Shown here one piece after another: positions 44,377-52,659 of a stretch of DNA of 64,000 bases. The notes below the pieces were generated by a model. That model did not search any database and was not told the origin of the DNA. It saw only the letters and a program-made list of their open reading frames with translations. Source of the DNA: Sporosarcina cyprini (lineage in GTDB: Bacteria; Bacillota; Bacilli; Bacillales_A; Planococcaceae); assembly GCF_022048975.1 (NCBI RefSeq), contig NZ_JAKMHX010000025.1:1-64000 (forward strand), read 5' to 3'. Within the stretch, counting starts at the first letter, position 1. Every line of letters begins with the position of its first letter. The position numbers were made by a program, and so were the translations under genes.

Positions 44377-45827
44377 AAATCAGGACATGGCTGCTCCTCT
44401 CTTTTTTCATCGTCATGCTTTTGCCGCTCGGTGCGGCATATGGCCTCTTCGCATGGATTAACAACTATCATCACGACCGCAATGTGGCCGAGCACGTAGA
44501 TAATTGGATCGAGTTGAATGCGGTGCAGTCTGTCGTCCGGGAGCCTTCCCTCTATCAGAAGGATGCGGATTGGTCGGAGGTCGGAAAGCTTGCCACAGAC
44601 CGGCTTTCGATCACATTGTATACTAACTCCGGATTAATGCTCTATTCCTCCAACCCGCTCAAGCAGGGGAATTTGTTAATTGATAACAAAGAAAAGCTCT
44701 ATAAAGATTTTTATGAGCTTCAGCACTCCTTCGGCCGATACTCGTATAAGGAACCTGTCTGGGAAGGGAAAAACATCGTAGGTGTCTATGAGATTATATG
44801 GATCCGGGATGAATGGGTAGCCGGTGTGGAACAGCGGACTTGGTTTGTGACCGCAGTCTTTGGAGCCTTTTTCCTCCTGCTGTTTGGGGCTGTCGTCTGG
44901 CTCGTCAACCAGAAATTAAACAGGCCGCTTCATCTTTTGATGGGACAAATGAATTCATTTGCAAAAGGAGAGCCTGTCCAAACAATACCGAAGCGCCATG
45001 ACGAAATTGGGGAATTGGCCGATAGCTTCGAATCAATGCGGGTGGAGCTCGATGAGGCGAACCGGAGGCTTGCGGCGGAACAACAGCAGCGGGAATTCAT
45101 GATCGCCAGTATTTCACATGATCTGAAGACGCCCCTGACATCCATCAGGGCCTATGCAGAAGCACTGCAGGCAGGGTCTTCAACGCACGACCAACAAGAA
45201 TACCACGACATCATCATCGCTAAATCAAATTATATGAGACAGATGCTTGATGACCTGCTTATGTACACCTTGCTGCAATCAAACACGTATGAAATGGAAC
45301 TCGTGCCTGTAGACGGGGAAGAATTTTTCGAAATGCTTGTGTCCGGCTACGAAACGCTTTGCGCGGAAAAGCGGATTGATTTGCTAGTATCATGTGACGT
45401 ATCAGGCGACTACAACGTAAATTCCAAGCAACTGATGCGGGTTGTCGACAACCTGATGTCGAATGCCATCGCCCATACGGAGCCCGGCGGAGCAATTGGC
45501 CTTGCTGCGGTTCAAGCAGGCAAGACGCCTGCATGGTGCTTGGACTTTGTAACGAGTGAACTAAAGAAAAACGACGGAATGTACTTGATCGTCCAAAACG
45601 GAGGAGCGGGACTGTCCCAACAGGAAATAGAGCAAGTCTTCCAGCCGCTCTATCAAGCCGACCAAGCCAGGACGAAAGCAGGAGAACGAGGGACGGGTCT
45701 TGGCTTAAGCATTACGAAACAAATTATCGAAAAACATGGAGGCATCGTGCGAATGGCCTCTGTCCAGAACATTGGAACAGCAGTCATTTGCTGGCTGCCT
45801 GAAAGGAAAGGGGAAGAAGAAAAATGA
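44373..45827 (+). CDS. Membrane sensor histidine kinase
   Basis: 484 aa: membrane helices at about 7-29 and 157-178 around a 125-residue outside sensor domain, HAMP (179-232), HisKA with H249 in ASISHDLKTPLTSIRAYAEA, HATPase with VVDNLMSNAIAHTEP (N box), NGGAGLSQQEI and GTGLGLSITKQIIEKHGG. Orthodox class. Its stop overlaps the start of a lipoprotein gene that may provide or modulate the signal. Confidence 0.94.
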   Translation: MKIRTWLLLSFFIVMLLPLGAAYGLFAWINNYHHDRNVAEHVDNWIELNAVQSVVREPSLYQKDADWSEVGKLATDRLSITLYTNSGLMLYSSNPLKQGNLLIDNKEKLYKDFYELQHSFGRYSYKEPVWEGKNIVGVYEIIWIRDEWVAGVEQRTWFVTAVFGAFFLLLFGAVVWLVNQKLNRPLHLLMGQMNSFAKGEPVQTIPKRHDEIGELADSFESMRVELDEANRRLAAEQQQREFMIASISHDLKTPLTSIRAYAEALQAGSSTHDQQEYHDIIIAKSNYMRQMLDDLLMYTLLQSNTYEMELVPVDGEEFFEMLVSGYETLCAEKRIDLLVSCDVSGDYNVNSKQLMRVVDNLMSNAIAHTEPGGAIGLAAVQAGKTPAWCLDFVTSELKKNDGMYLIVQNGGAGLSQQEIEQVFQPLYQADQARTKAGERGTGLGLSITKQIIEKHGGIVRMASVQNIGTAVICWLPERKGEEEK

Positions 45828-46909
45828 ATTGGATTAAGACAACTGTAACTATTGGTGTCATGCTGTTTTTTGCCATCGGGCTCGCGGCATGCAGCTCGGA
45901 GGAAGGCCAATTTTCACCGAAGGAAGTCATCAATGAAGTGTTGAAGGAAGCAAACGGGCCACTCGAATACTATGGGGAATACGTAATGATTTCGGAAAAT
46001 GAGTATGAAATAAAAGCGAAGGAATGGGCTTCAGCAGAAGGTAAGCGTCGTATTGAAATGAAAACGGGTGAAAGTGCGGAAGTCATGACTGCTGTGAATG
46101 ACGGCCAGAAACTATCCTTCTATGATGAGGCTAGCAACACGGCGATGATTATGGAAATGAACGAAGATAGCTTACGCACTTTTAATCATCAATCACCACG
46201 CGAGCAAGCCGAAATGCTTCTGGAAATTGTCAAAGACACGCACGACCTCTCTGTAGGGAAAGAAGAGAAAATCGCTGGACGCAACACGTTTCATATTATA
46301 GCGGAACCTAAAGATGACAAAACGATAATCGGCAAATATGAAATGTGGATCGATAAAGAAACATGGATTGTGCTAAAATCTTTCTCCGAAAGCAATGGTG
46401 TCTCCATGACGCAAGAGTACACCCTAATTGATTTCAAGCCGGAAATAACGGACGATCTCTTTGTGTTGGATATTCCGGAAGACGCGAATATTGAAGCGTT
46501 TGATGAAGAAAGCATGATTCCAGATGAAACGACTCAGGAAGAAGTGAAAAAGGAACTTGGCGCATACTTTCAAATTTCCGAGACGGACGGCTTGCAACTC
46601 GATCGTATTACCGTCGAAGATGGCTTTGAAGGACGTCAGGAGTTCTCGTTCGACTATTCGAAAGAAGGTGAACCGGCTTTCTCCGTTAGCGTCTTTAAGC
46701 TATCGCCGGATGTGACAGACTTTGGAGGTCTGCCTGCTGAAGAAGAAATCACGATTCGCGGACTGAAAGGCTCAAAAATAGATACCAAAGGATTCCGTAC
46801 ATTGGATTGGGAAGAGGACGGTTTGCAATATGTCGTCCTACTGGAAAACCCTGATATTGGGTTTGAAGAAGTGGAAGCCTATTTAGAAGAAATGGTAGTC
46901 GTGGAGTGA
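45824..46909 (+). CDS. LolA-like sporulation/envelope lipoprotein
   Basis: 361 aa with lipobox LAAC (followed by SSEEGQ). The first half (about 35-220) has a LolA/LppX-like beta pattern: EYEIKAKEWASAEGKRRIEM, KYEMWIDKETWIVLKSFSES, DDLFVLDIPEDANIE. The second half (about 235-361) resembles the DUF4367 type: EITIRGLKGSKI, YVVLLENPDIGFEEVEAYLE. Relatives such as YdcC of B. subtilis are anchored outside the membrane. Coupled to the kinase gene, so a role in signal input is inferred. Confidence 0.78.
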   Translation: MNWIKTTVTIGVMLFFAIGLAACSSEEGQFSPKEVINEVLKEANGPLEYYGEYVMISENEYEIKAKEWASAEGKRRIEMKTGESAEVMTAVNDGQKLSFYDEASNTAMIMEMNEDSLRTFNHQSPREQAEMLLEIVKDTHDLSVGKEEKIAGRNTFHIIAEPKDDKTIIGKYEMWIDKETWIVLKSFSESNGVSMTQEYTLIDFKPEITDDLFVLDIPEDANIEAFDEESMIPDETTQEEVKKELGAYFQISETDGLQLDRITVEDGFEGRQEFSFDYSKEGEPAFSVSVFKLSPDVTDFGGLPAEEEITIRGLKGSKIDTKGFRTLDWEEDGLQYVVLLENPDIGFEEVEAYLEEMVVVE

Positions 46910-46938
46910 GCATGATCTGAATAGTAAGCTTGAGCAGG

Positions 46939-46969
46939 GACACACGCTTGGGGGCGTGTGTTCTTTTTT
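46939..46969 (+). terminator. Terminator of the two-component/lipoprotein operon
   Basis: GACACACGC (46939-46947) pairs with GCGTGTGTTC (46954-46963), then six Ts. Confidence 0.85.
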
Positions 46970-47212
46970 GTGTCCGTAAAAAAAGGAAGAACTAGCTTAG
47001 GTGGCTAGTAGAGAAAGAGATGGTACTAGCAAGGAAGCTTTCCTCCACTTGTGCAGGAATACTTTTATTTTGCATGTCGGCAGCCGGATGATTTGTTATA
47101 AGACACCATGTTATACAACGTGTGTGCTATGTAAAATGGGGTGAAATGTCAAAGAATTATGCGTGAAAATGAGTAGAAAAAAATTTTTTTGTCACAAAAT
47201 AGCCTTTTTTGG

Positions 47213-47270
47213 TTGCATAGCATCGATAGTTTTATTACAATAGCAAAGTATTAAACAGTTAGGTACCTAA
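47213..47270 (+). promoter_or_regulatory. Promoter with palindromic operator upstream of the MFS gene
   Basis: TTGCAT (47213-47218), 17-base spacer, TACAAT (47236-47241). A perfect 12-bp palindrome TTAGGTACCTAA lies at 47259-47270, just past the predicted start site, a position where a repressor would block transcription. The MarR-type gene downstream of the transporter is the candidate binder. The interval 46973-47212 shows nothing else recognisable. Confidence 0.6.
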
Positions 47271-47649
47271 TTATTAGAAGGTATAAATGATTTGGAGGAG
47301 TAGGAATCTCTATTTCCTTCACACTAAACGTAAGTGATATCATTTTCCTTCGGTTATTGTAATAGATCGTATTGATTTAGTATTGGAAATAAAGCTAAGA
47401 CTAGCTTTTGTTTAGTTCGTTGAAAGCGGGAGTGTTTGCTTACGAGATGGTTCGGTACGTAATACGGAAAACACGATATCCGTTGTAATAGAGTTGCACG
47501 GGAATTACGATAGAGTCTTGAATGAAACAATGTTATATCTAAATAACATTTAAGGTTTTTTAGAAATGAATTAAACAGCCTTGCCTTTTAGAGGCAAATA
47601 GATTTTTAGGCAATGCCATTAAAAGTTAGTTCAGAAAGGATAAAAATAA
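47271..47649 (+). other. Long untranslated leader of the MFS gene
   Basis: About 380 bp separate the predicted promoter-operator from ATG 47650. No gene, riboswitch or terminator that I recognise. A 16-codon frame (ATG 47287, MIWRSRNLYFLHTKRK) has AGAAGG upstream and could be a leader peptide, but this is weak. The transporter's own ribosome site (GAAAGGAT) ends the interval. Confidence 0.35.
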
Positions 47650-48915
47650 ATGAAACAAACATCGAAATTTCATTACGCGTGGATCATTCTGATTGCGATC
47701 AGTTTGATCGTCGGGATTGGTAAAGGAGCTGTTAATAACACAGCTGGACTTTTCCTGACGGCTGTAACCAATGATCTTGGCATCGGGATGGGGAAATTAT
47801 CCCTCTACTTCAGTATTTCTGCAGTCGTGACCATGGTCTTCTTGCCGATTGCCGGAAAACTTATGGCGAAGTATGACACACGTCTTGTCTTGTCAGCTGC
47901 TATCGTCTTGCAGGCAGGAGCATATGCTTTATTCGGTTTCATGAGTTCCGCTTGGGGCTGGTATCTATTGGCCATTCCTCTCGCGATGGGCGGAGTATTC
48001 ATTACTGTTATCGCAGGACCTGTTGTCATTAACCAATGGTTCAGGAAAAGTAATGGGCTGGCGTTAGGTGTGCTAAGTGCGGTTGGAGGCGGGCTTGGTG
48101 CAATTGCCCAGCCAATCACTGCAAGTTTAATTGGAAATCTTGGTTGGCGCTCGGCTTATATGATAATTGGTGTCGCAGCCATTCTGATCGTCGTGCCGGT
48201 TGCTATGATGCTCATCAAACGCTCCCCTCAAGCAAAAGGCATTTTGCCTTACGGTGCACAGGAAGCGACAACAGCAGAAGGCAATCCACAACAAGCTGGC
48301 GCAGAAGCTGGCATTGACTTGGCGACAGCCAAAAAATCAGTCGCTCTTTATGCACTGATGGTCTTCTTCTTCCTGATTACATCAATTGCAAGTTTCTCCA
48401 TGCATATTCCAAAATATCTTATCAATCAAGGATTTGATATTTCGTTTGCAGGAAATGTAATGGGAACTTATATGCTTGGTATCTTAATTGGCTCACTTAT
48501 ACTCGGCTTCTTAGTTGATAAACTGGGATCCAAAATGACAGCCATTTTTGCCATGGTTGCGGGTGCTGTCGCAATCAGTCTGCTTCTCTTTGCAAACAAC
48601 AGTACAACAGTCATTACAGCAGCTGTCGGGATTTTCGGATTGGTCAGTTCATGCATCGGTATTGTGGCACCGGCACTGGCAACAGATCTATTTGGCAAGA
48701 AGGCGTATAGTGAAATCTTTTCCACTGCTTCATTAGGACTTGCCATTTCCTCCATCATTGCATTGCCGGCCTACGGGTTCGTATATGATGCAACAGGAAG
48801 CTACACATCTGTACTGTACGCGCTGATCATCATGATCGTTGTGAACATCGTCTGTGTCTTCATTGCATTTGCGAATAAAAAGAAGCTGATTGACCGAGGG
48901 CTTTGGACAAATTAA
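47650..48915 (+). CDS. MFS transporter, oxalate/formate-antiporter-like
   Basis: 421 aa, 12 predicted helices in two halves with a central loop (about 195-230) rich in Q/A/E. The pattern YAWIILIAISLIVGIGKGAV, YFSISAVVTMVFLPIAGKLM, GPVVINQWFRKSNGLALGVL and SGGL-like VGGGLGAIAQPITASLI fits the OFA/monocarboxylate branch of MFS. Substrate unknown. The long regulated leader and the downstream MarR gene suggest inducible expression. Confidence 0.85.
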   Translation: MKQTSKFHYAWIILIAISLIVGIGKGAVNNTAGLFLTAVTNDLGIGMGKLSLYFSISAVVTMVFLPIAGKLMAKYDTRLVLSAAIVLQAGAYALFGFMSSAWGWYLLAIPLAMGGVFITVIAGPVVINQWFRKSNGLALGVLSAVGGGLGAIAQPITASLIGNLGWRSAYMIIGVAAILIVVPVAMMLIKRSPQAKGILPYGAQEATTAEGNPQQAGAEAGIDLATAKKSVALYALMVFFFLITSIASFSMHIPKYLINQGFDISFAGNVMGTYMLGILIGSLILGFLVDKLGSKMTAIFAMVAGAVAISLLLFANNSTTVITAAVGIFGLVSSCIGIVAPALATDLFGKKAYSEIFSTASLGLAISSIIALPAYGFVYDATGSYTSVLYALIIMIVVNIVCVFIAFANKKKLIDRGLWTN

Positions 48916-49020
48916 TAGCATAGCATAGGGAAAGTAAAATTCGGGTGCGTCATGCCGCAGATTCGGAGAACGATCTCGGCAGAACCATGGTAGACGGATC
49001 AATTAAACTAAGATAAGAGA

Positions 49021-49064
49021 AAATAAGCCCACATTAGGTTTTTCCTAAACTGGGCTTATTTTTA
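49021..49064 (+). terminator. Terminator after the MFS gene
   Basis: AAATAAGCCCA (49021-49031) / TGGGCTTATTT (49051-49061), inner TTAGG/CCTAA, then Ts. Separates the transporter from marR transcriptionally. Confidence 0.88.
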
Positions 49065-49117
49065 TAGAGAAAGTTCTGTATGATAAAGGAACTTACATCT
49101 GGAAAGCAGGGAGAAGT

Positions 49118-49531
49118 ATGAAGGAAGAAACAATCTTTGAGATCATTCATAACATGGATAAATTCACGAATAACTTAATCATCCAATGGAATAAAACATT
49201 CAATGAGGAGTTAGGCGTCTCTCATATCCTTCTTCTCGGACACTTAATGGTACACGGGAAAAGCCGTCCTTCCGATATCGCGAAAGTGCTCGGACTGACG
49301 CCCCCTACTGTCACGCATCTGACAGAAAAGCTTGTGAAAAAGAACCTGGCCGTCCGCTCTACAGATGAGGAGGACCGCCGCATTGTGTATTTATCCATCT
49401 CAGACGCTGGGATCGAAATCGTGAAACGTGCCAACCTGGAAGGGCAAGTTCTGCGCAAAAAGCTATTCGAAAAATTATCGCCCGAGGAACAGCAACAAAT
49501 GCTTCGGATTTACAAGAAGTTGAATTCATGA
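49118..49531 (+). CDS. MarR-family transcriptional regulator
   Basis: 137-aa winged-helix MarR protein: LGHLMVHGKSRPSDIAKVLG, LTPPTVTHLTEKLVKKNLAV (recognition helix), RSTDEEDRRIVYLSISDAG (wing), C-terminal dimerisation helix. ATG 49118 follows GGGAGAAG. Likely controls the preceding transporter through TTAGGTACCTAA, by inference from proximity. A perfect 10-bp hairpin (49586-49595 / 49601-49610) lies downstream without a T-run. Confidence 0.9.
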   Translation: MKEETIFEIIHNMDKFTNNLIIQWNKTFNEELGVSHILLLGHLMVHGKSRPSDIAKVLGLTPPTVTHLTEKLVKKNLAVRSTDEEDRRIVYLSISDAGIEIVKRANLEGQVLRKKLFEKLSPEEQQQMLRIYKKLNS

Positions 49532-49624
49532 ATAGGTGAGTTGTTTCGAAGTTTGTATCGAGTAAGTAACGGGCTTTGAATTGGAGCCAGGTTCTCTTAT
49601 AGAACCTGGCATCCAAAGAATTTC

Positions 49625-50065
49625 TCACTTCGAGTTGAATAGTCCCTTACCGGTTTCCAAGTCAATAGGTAAGGAGGAATGTTCATGTGCTATTGCCCAA
49701 GTGTCATTCTCTTTTCTTAAACCGAATGTGAAACGATTCGTCATTTGGCGAAGTTTTTCTCCAGAATCTTCTTGGTAGGCAGCAAAAGTAACAGCACAAT
49801 GAACAAATGCGAGATTTGAATTTTCCTCAATGACGACATCATTCCATTCAACTTTTAGTAAAACGCCATTCTCAGTCAATCCATTAAACCATTCTTCCAC
49901 ATTTCCCCTCCACGAAGAAATACCCTTGCTCTCCCAGTTCCCCCAGCAATCATAAATATGAATTTCAGAAGTGTACATGGATAAGAACTTCTCGACATCT
50001 TTTTCTAGAATCGCTGTTTGATAATTGTCGAGTACGTCCTGTATTGTAATAAAATTCTTCGTCAT
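49625..50065 (-). CDS. SnoaL/DUF4440-type NTF2-like protein
   Basis: 146-aa single-domain cone-shaped NTF2-like fold: VLDNYQTAILEKDVEKFLSM, YTSEIHIYDCWGNWESKG, SSWRGNVEEWFNGL, NSNLAFVHCAVTFAAY and TNRFTFGLRKENDTWAIAHE. Members are hydrolases, isomerases or ligand binders; no function can be assigned. Start ATG 50065 has AAGGGGA upstream on the minus strand. Alone in its operon. Confidence 0.8.
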   Translation of the reverse strand: MTKNFITIQDVLDNYQTAILEKDVEKFLSMYTSEIHIYDCWGNWESKGISSWRGNVEEWFNGLTENGVLLKVEWNDVVIEENSNLAFVHCAVTFAAYQEDSGEKLRQMTNRFTFGLRKENDTWAIAHEHSSLPIDLETGKGLFNSK

Positions 50066-50389
50066 TAAGTTAATCCCCTTTACTCATTTCGATTTGGCAG
50101 AGACTTAATTATCCGTTCAGCAGAAAACCTATGATATTCGCCGGCAGTTCGATCCGTTTCGCTTGTCTGATAAATGCAATTACCTCTAATTTTCCATTCC
50201 GCCAGTTACAGCAATTTAATGTAAGTTTTATAATACGAGAAATGAACATCTAATTCAAACTATTTTTCCAATTCATACTTACTATCAATCAGTAGCTTAA
50301 TGGGTACCGGCTGTCGTTTTCCAAAGTTCTTGTATAGGGAACTTAAATTTGTTTCTATATAAGTTGAAATAAATAACTTCCTCTAACCG

Positions 50390-50590
50390 TTGATTTCCGT
50401 TCCGAACGGACGCTTTCCGCGGGCACGGCTTCAGCCAACCGAACAACGAAGGGCTCGATTTGCCGTATTTCTTGCTTTTACAGAAATTAAGGCAGCCTTC
50501 ACTTCCTGCTCGTAACGCTACGCTTTTACTCGCAAACGTCGTTCTTCGTAACGACGTTCGCTGGAGTCGCCGCTCTGCACTCCAATCAAC
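50390..50590. repeat. Dispersed repeat element with GTTGATT ends
   Basis: A 200-bp non-coding block begins GTTGATTTCCGTTCCGAACG, continues CGGACGCTTTCCGCGGGC and ends CTGCACTCCAATCAAC, so its tips are rough inverted repeats. The opening matches a repeat that I recall seeing in many Bacillaceae/Planococcaceae genomes (GATTTCCG...CGGACGCTTTCCGCGGGC). It sits in a 790-bp gene-free interval (50066-50855); no other feature was seen there apart from the following gene's ribosome site. Confidence 0.6.
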
Positions 50591-50855
50591 TAAGTGAACA
50601 GGAAAAATAATTAGGTAAACTTATATATATGCATAGGGAGAATAAGATTGGTTGGTTAACATTGGAGATTACTATTCACTCAAGTTATAATGTTAGATAA
50701 TTCTAAACTTATATTCCGAATGTTATAACGGAATTCATTACTAAAAAAAGAACAAGGTGGAAGTTGAAATGCCGTTATTTGCGATGGCGATCAGATGAGG
50801 CATCGGGAGATGTTTCCATGGTGCGCCATCATTCCGTCACGAAGGGGGAATGAAT

Positions 50856-51344
50856 TTGAAACGAAATATAATAGTCTTTCTACTTTTAAGCATTTTTCTA
50901 TTAGTTGGATGCAGTGAAGTGGAAAGGATCCAGCATATAGAAGCATTCTTCACTGAAACATCCGAAGAAGGTAAGAATGGTTTATTTGAAAAGAACGGTT
51001 ATGTGAGGGTGAATGCGATTACCACGAGTGAGGAAGGGAAGAACTATATAAAATCAGACAGTAAAACAATTGAAGACTTTTATGATTTACAGGGGAATTA
51101 TTTGAATACCGAAGTGAAGCATGTAACCACTACGACATCCAAAGTGACACAAACCGGGAACACGAAAATTCGCGACAAGCAGCTTCAGCATCCGTCAACG
51201 ATACTGATTACTGACAAGGACGTAGAGAACTTTCAAGCACAGAATACGATGGTGTTAGAATATTTCAGCTTAACTTCTTCAATGACGGATGAAGAAAAGG
51301 AAGCAGTTAAAGAACATGTTATGTCGTTGACGAAGGATTTCTAA
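50856..51344 (+). CDS. Small lipoprotein of unknown function
   Basis: About 162 aa from TTG 50856 (AAGGGGG 8 bases upstream; in-frame ATG 50850 is too close to the site). A signal peptide ends in lipobox LVGC (followed by SEVERI). The mature part is hydrophilic with beta-like repeats (KHVTTTTSKVTQTGNTKI) and a C-terminal helix (MTDEEKEAVKEHVMSL). No family recognised. The SLH genes follow after 150 bp under their own promoter. Confidence 0.7.
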   Translation: MKRNIIVFLLLSIFLLVGCSEVERIQHIEAFFTETSEEGKNGLFEKNGYVRVNAITTSEEGKNYIKSDSKTIEDFYDLQGNYLNTEVKHVTTTTSKVTQTGNTKIRDKQLQHPSTILITDKDVENFQAQNTMVLEYFSLTSSMTDEEKEAVKEHVMSLTKDF

Positions 51345-51435
51345 GTAATCGCCTTTGTTGCTGATCAAAACGAACGGAGTGAAGCCGATTTCGTCAGTTT
51401 GAAAGAGTTCTTGGGGAAGTTTGTGTAAGAAATTT

Positions 51436-51461
51436 TGAAACTATTTTTGAAAATCTCCGTC
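51436..51461 (+). promoter_or_regulatory. ECF-sigma promoter of the SLH genes
   Basis: TGAAAC (51436-51441), 16-base spacer, CGTC (51458-51461). Spacer end and -10 (AATCTCCGTCTGTA) equal those of 42102-42127. About 48 bp before the SLH start. Confidence 0.8.
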
Positions 51462-51508
51462 TGTACAGTGCTTATATAGTAGTAGAGGTAGTGATAGGAG
51501 GTTTTTCA

Positions 51509-52609
51509 TTGAAGAAAAACAAGATAGTGAGCATGGTGGCAGCGGCTGCTATATTAGTCCCCGCCCTCATTGTTCCGATACGGGCAGAGGCGGATGTAAT
51601 CAATCCATTTACAGATGTGTCCAAAAACAGCCCGTATTACGAACTCATCCATGAAATGCGGGACCGTCATATTATTAGTGGTTACGAGAACGGAGAATTT
51701 AGGCCGACTGAAGTGATTACGCGGAAACATGCGGCTGCGCTCGTTAACCGGGCCGTCAAATTGCCTGCCACGAAGAAGTTCGTTCCGTTCAAGGACGTTT
51801 CCCCGAAGAACGCCTTCTATAATGACATCAAGAAATTACAGCAAGCGGGTATCTATGAACCGGATGCAAAAGGCAATTTGAATCCAAATGAACCGATTAC
51901 CCGGGCTGAGATGGCCAAGGTGCTGACGATTGCTTTTGACCTGAAAGTAAAAGTGAATCTCGATTTTATGGACGTACCGAAGACTCACCCGTCCAGCAAG
52001 TATATTCATGCGCTTAATTCCAATGGCATCACAACAGGGAATTATGGTTTCTATGAGCCGGACAAACCGGTGACGAGAATGCATTACGCTGTTTTCTTAC
52101 AACGGCTATTGCATATGAACGATCCGATTGATCCATCTGAACCGGCGCAACGAATCCGCGGGCAGCTCGCAAAGTTTTCACCAGAGCAACTGGAAAGCGA
52201 CCCGACCATGGTGGCGGAGGCCATGTCGTCTATGCTGCATCAAAAGGTGACAATGAGTCCTTCAGATTATCTTATTCTTGACGAGCTGGAGGATGGATGG
52301 CGAGAAGTGTACTGGGCTGGCAACTCTTTCGGACAAATGGCGGAGGAAAACATCCTCTACTTAAAACGATTTGCGAAGAAAGATTCAATGGAAGAAGCTA
52401 TATTGAATAAATGGCTCCAAGGTGATTTCTCGCAAGTGATAAAAGATTATGAAGATCTGCAATACATCTACAATCAGGAATACAGCAACTGTACTATATG
52501 TGATAGGAACTACAATATCCGAACGAATCGGGCAGAAGAGTATTTTGTTCGGACGTTGTTTGGAGAGGAAGGCTTGCAGCGTCACCGGGAACAGTGGGGG
52601 GCGAAGTGA
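51509..52609 (+). CDS. SLH-domain surface protein with Cys-pair C-terminus
   Basis: 366 aa from TTG 51509 (AGGAGG 7 bases upstream). Signal peptide (to about 31, RAEA), then three S-layer homology repeats (about 35-200: INPFTDVSKNSPYYELIHEM, FVPFKDVSPKNAFYNDIKKL, NLDFMDVPKTHPSSKYIHAL). SLH domains bind pyruvylated secondary wall polymer. The C-terminal 160 residues, with an LDELEDGWREVYWAG region and a late SNCTICDRNYN (CxxC), are unfamiliar. Downstream partner: another SLH gene 50 bp on. Preceded by an ECF promoter. Confidence 0.87.
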   Translation: MKKNKIVSMVAAAAILVPALIVPIRAEADVINPFTDVSKNSPYYELIHEMRDRHIISGYENGEFRPTEVITRKHAAALVNRAVKLPATKKFVPFKDVSPKNAFYNDIKKLQQAGIYEPDAKGNLNPNEPITRAEMAKVLTIAFDLKVKVNLDFMDVPKTHPSSKYIHALNSNGITTGNYGFYEPDKPVTRMHYAVFLQRLLHMNDPIDPSEPAQRIRGQLAKFSPEQLESDPTMVAEAMSSMLHQKVTMSPSDYLILDELEDGWREVYWAGNSFGQMAEENILYLKRFAKKDSMEEAILNKWLQGDFSQVIKDYEDLQYIYNQEYSNCTICDRNYNIRTNRAEEYFVRTLFGEEGLQRHREQWGAK

Positions 52610-52659
52610 GAGTAAAGCGTTTAATGTGAATCAAACACAATGGAGAGGAGATTAAAAAG

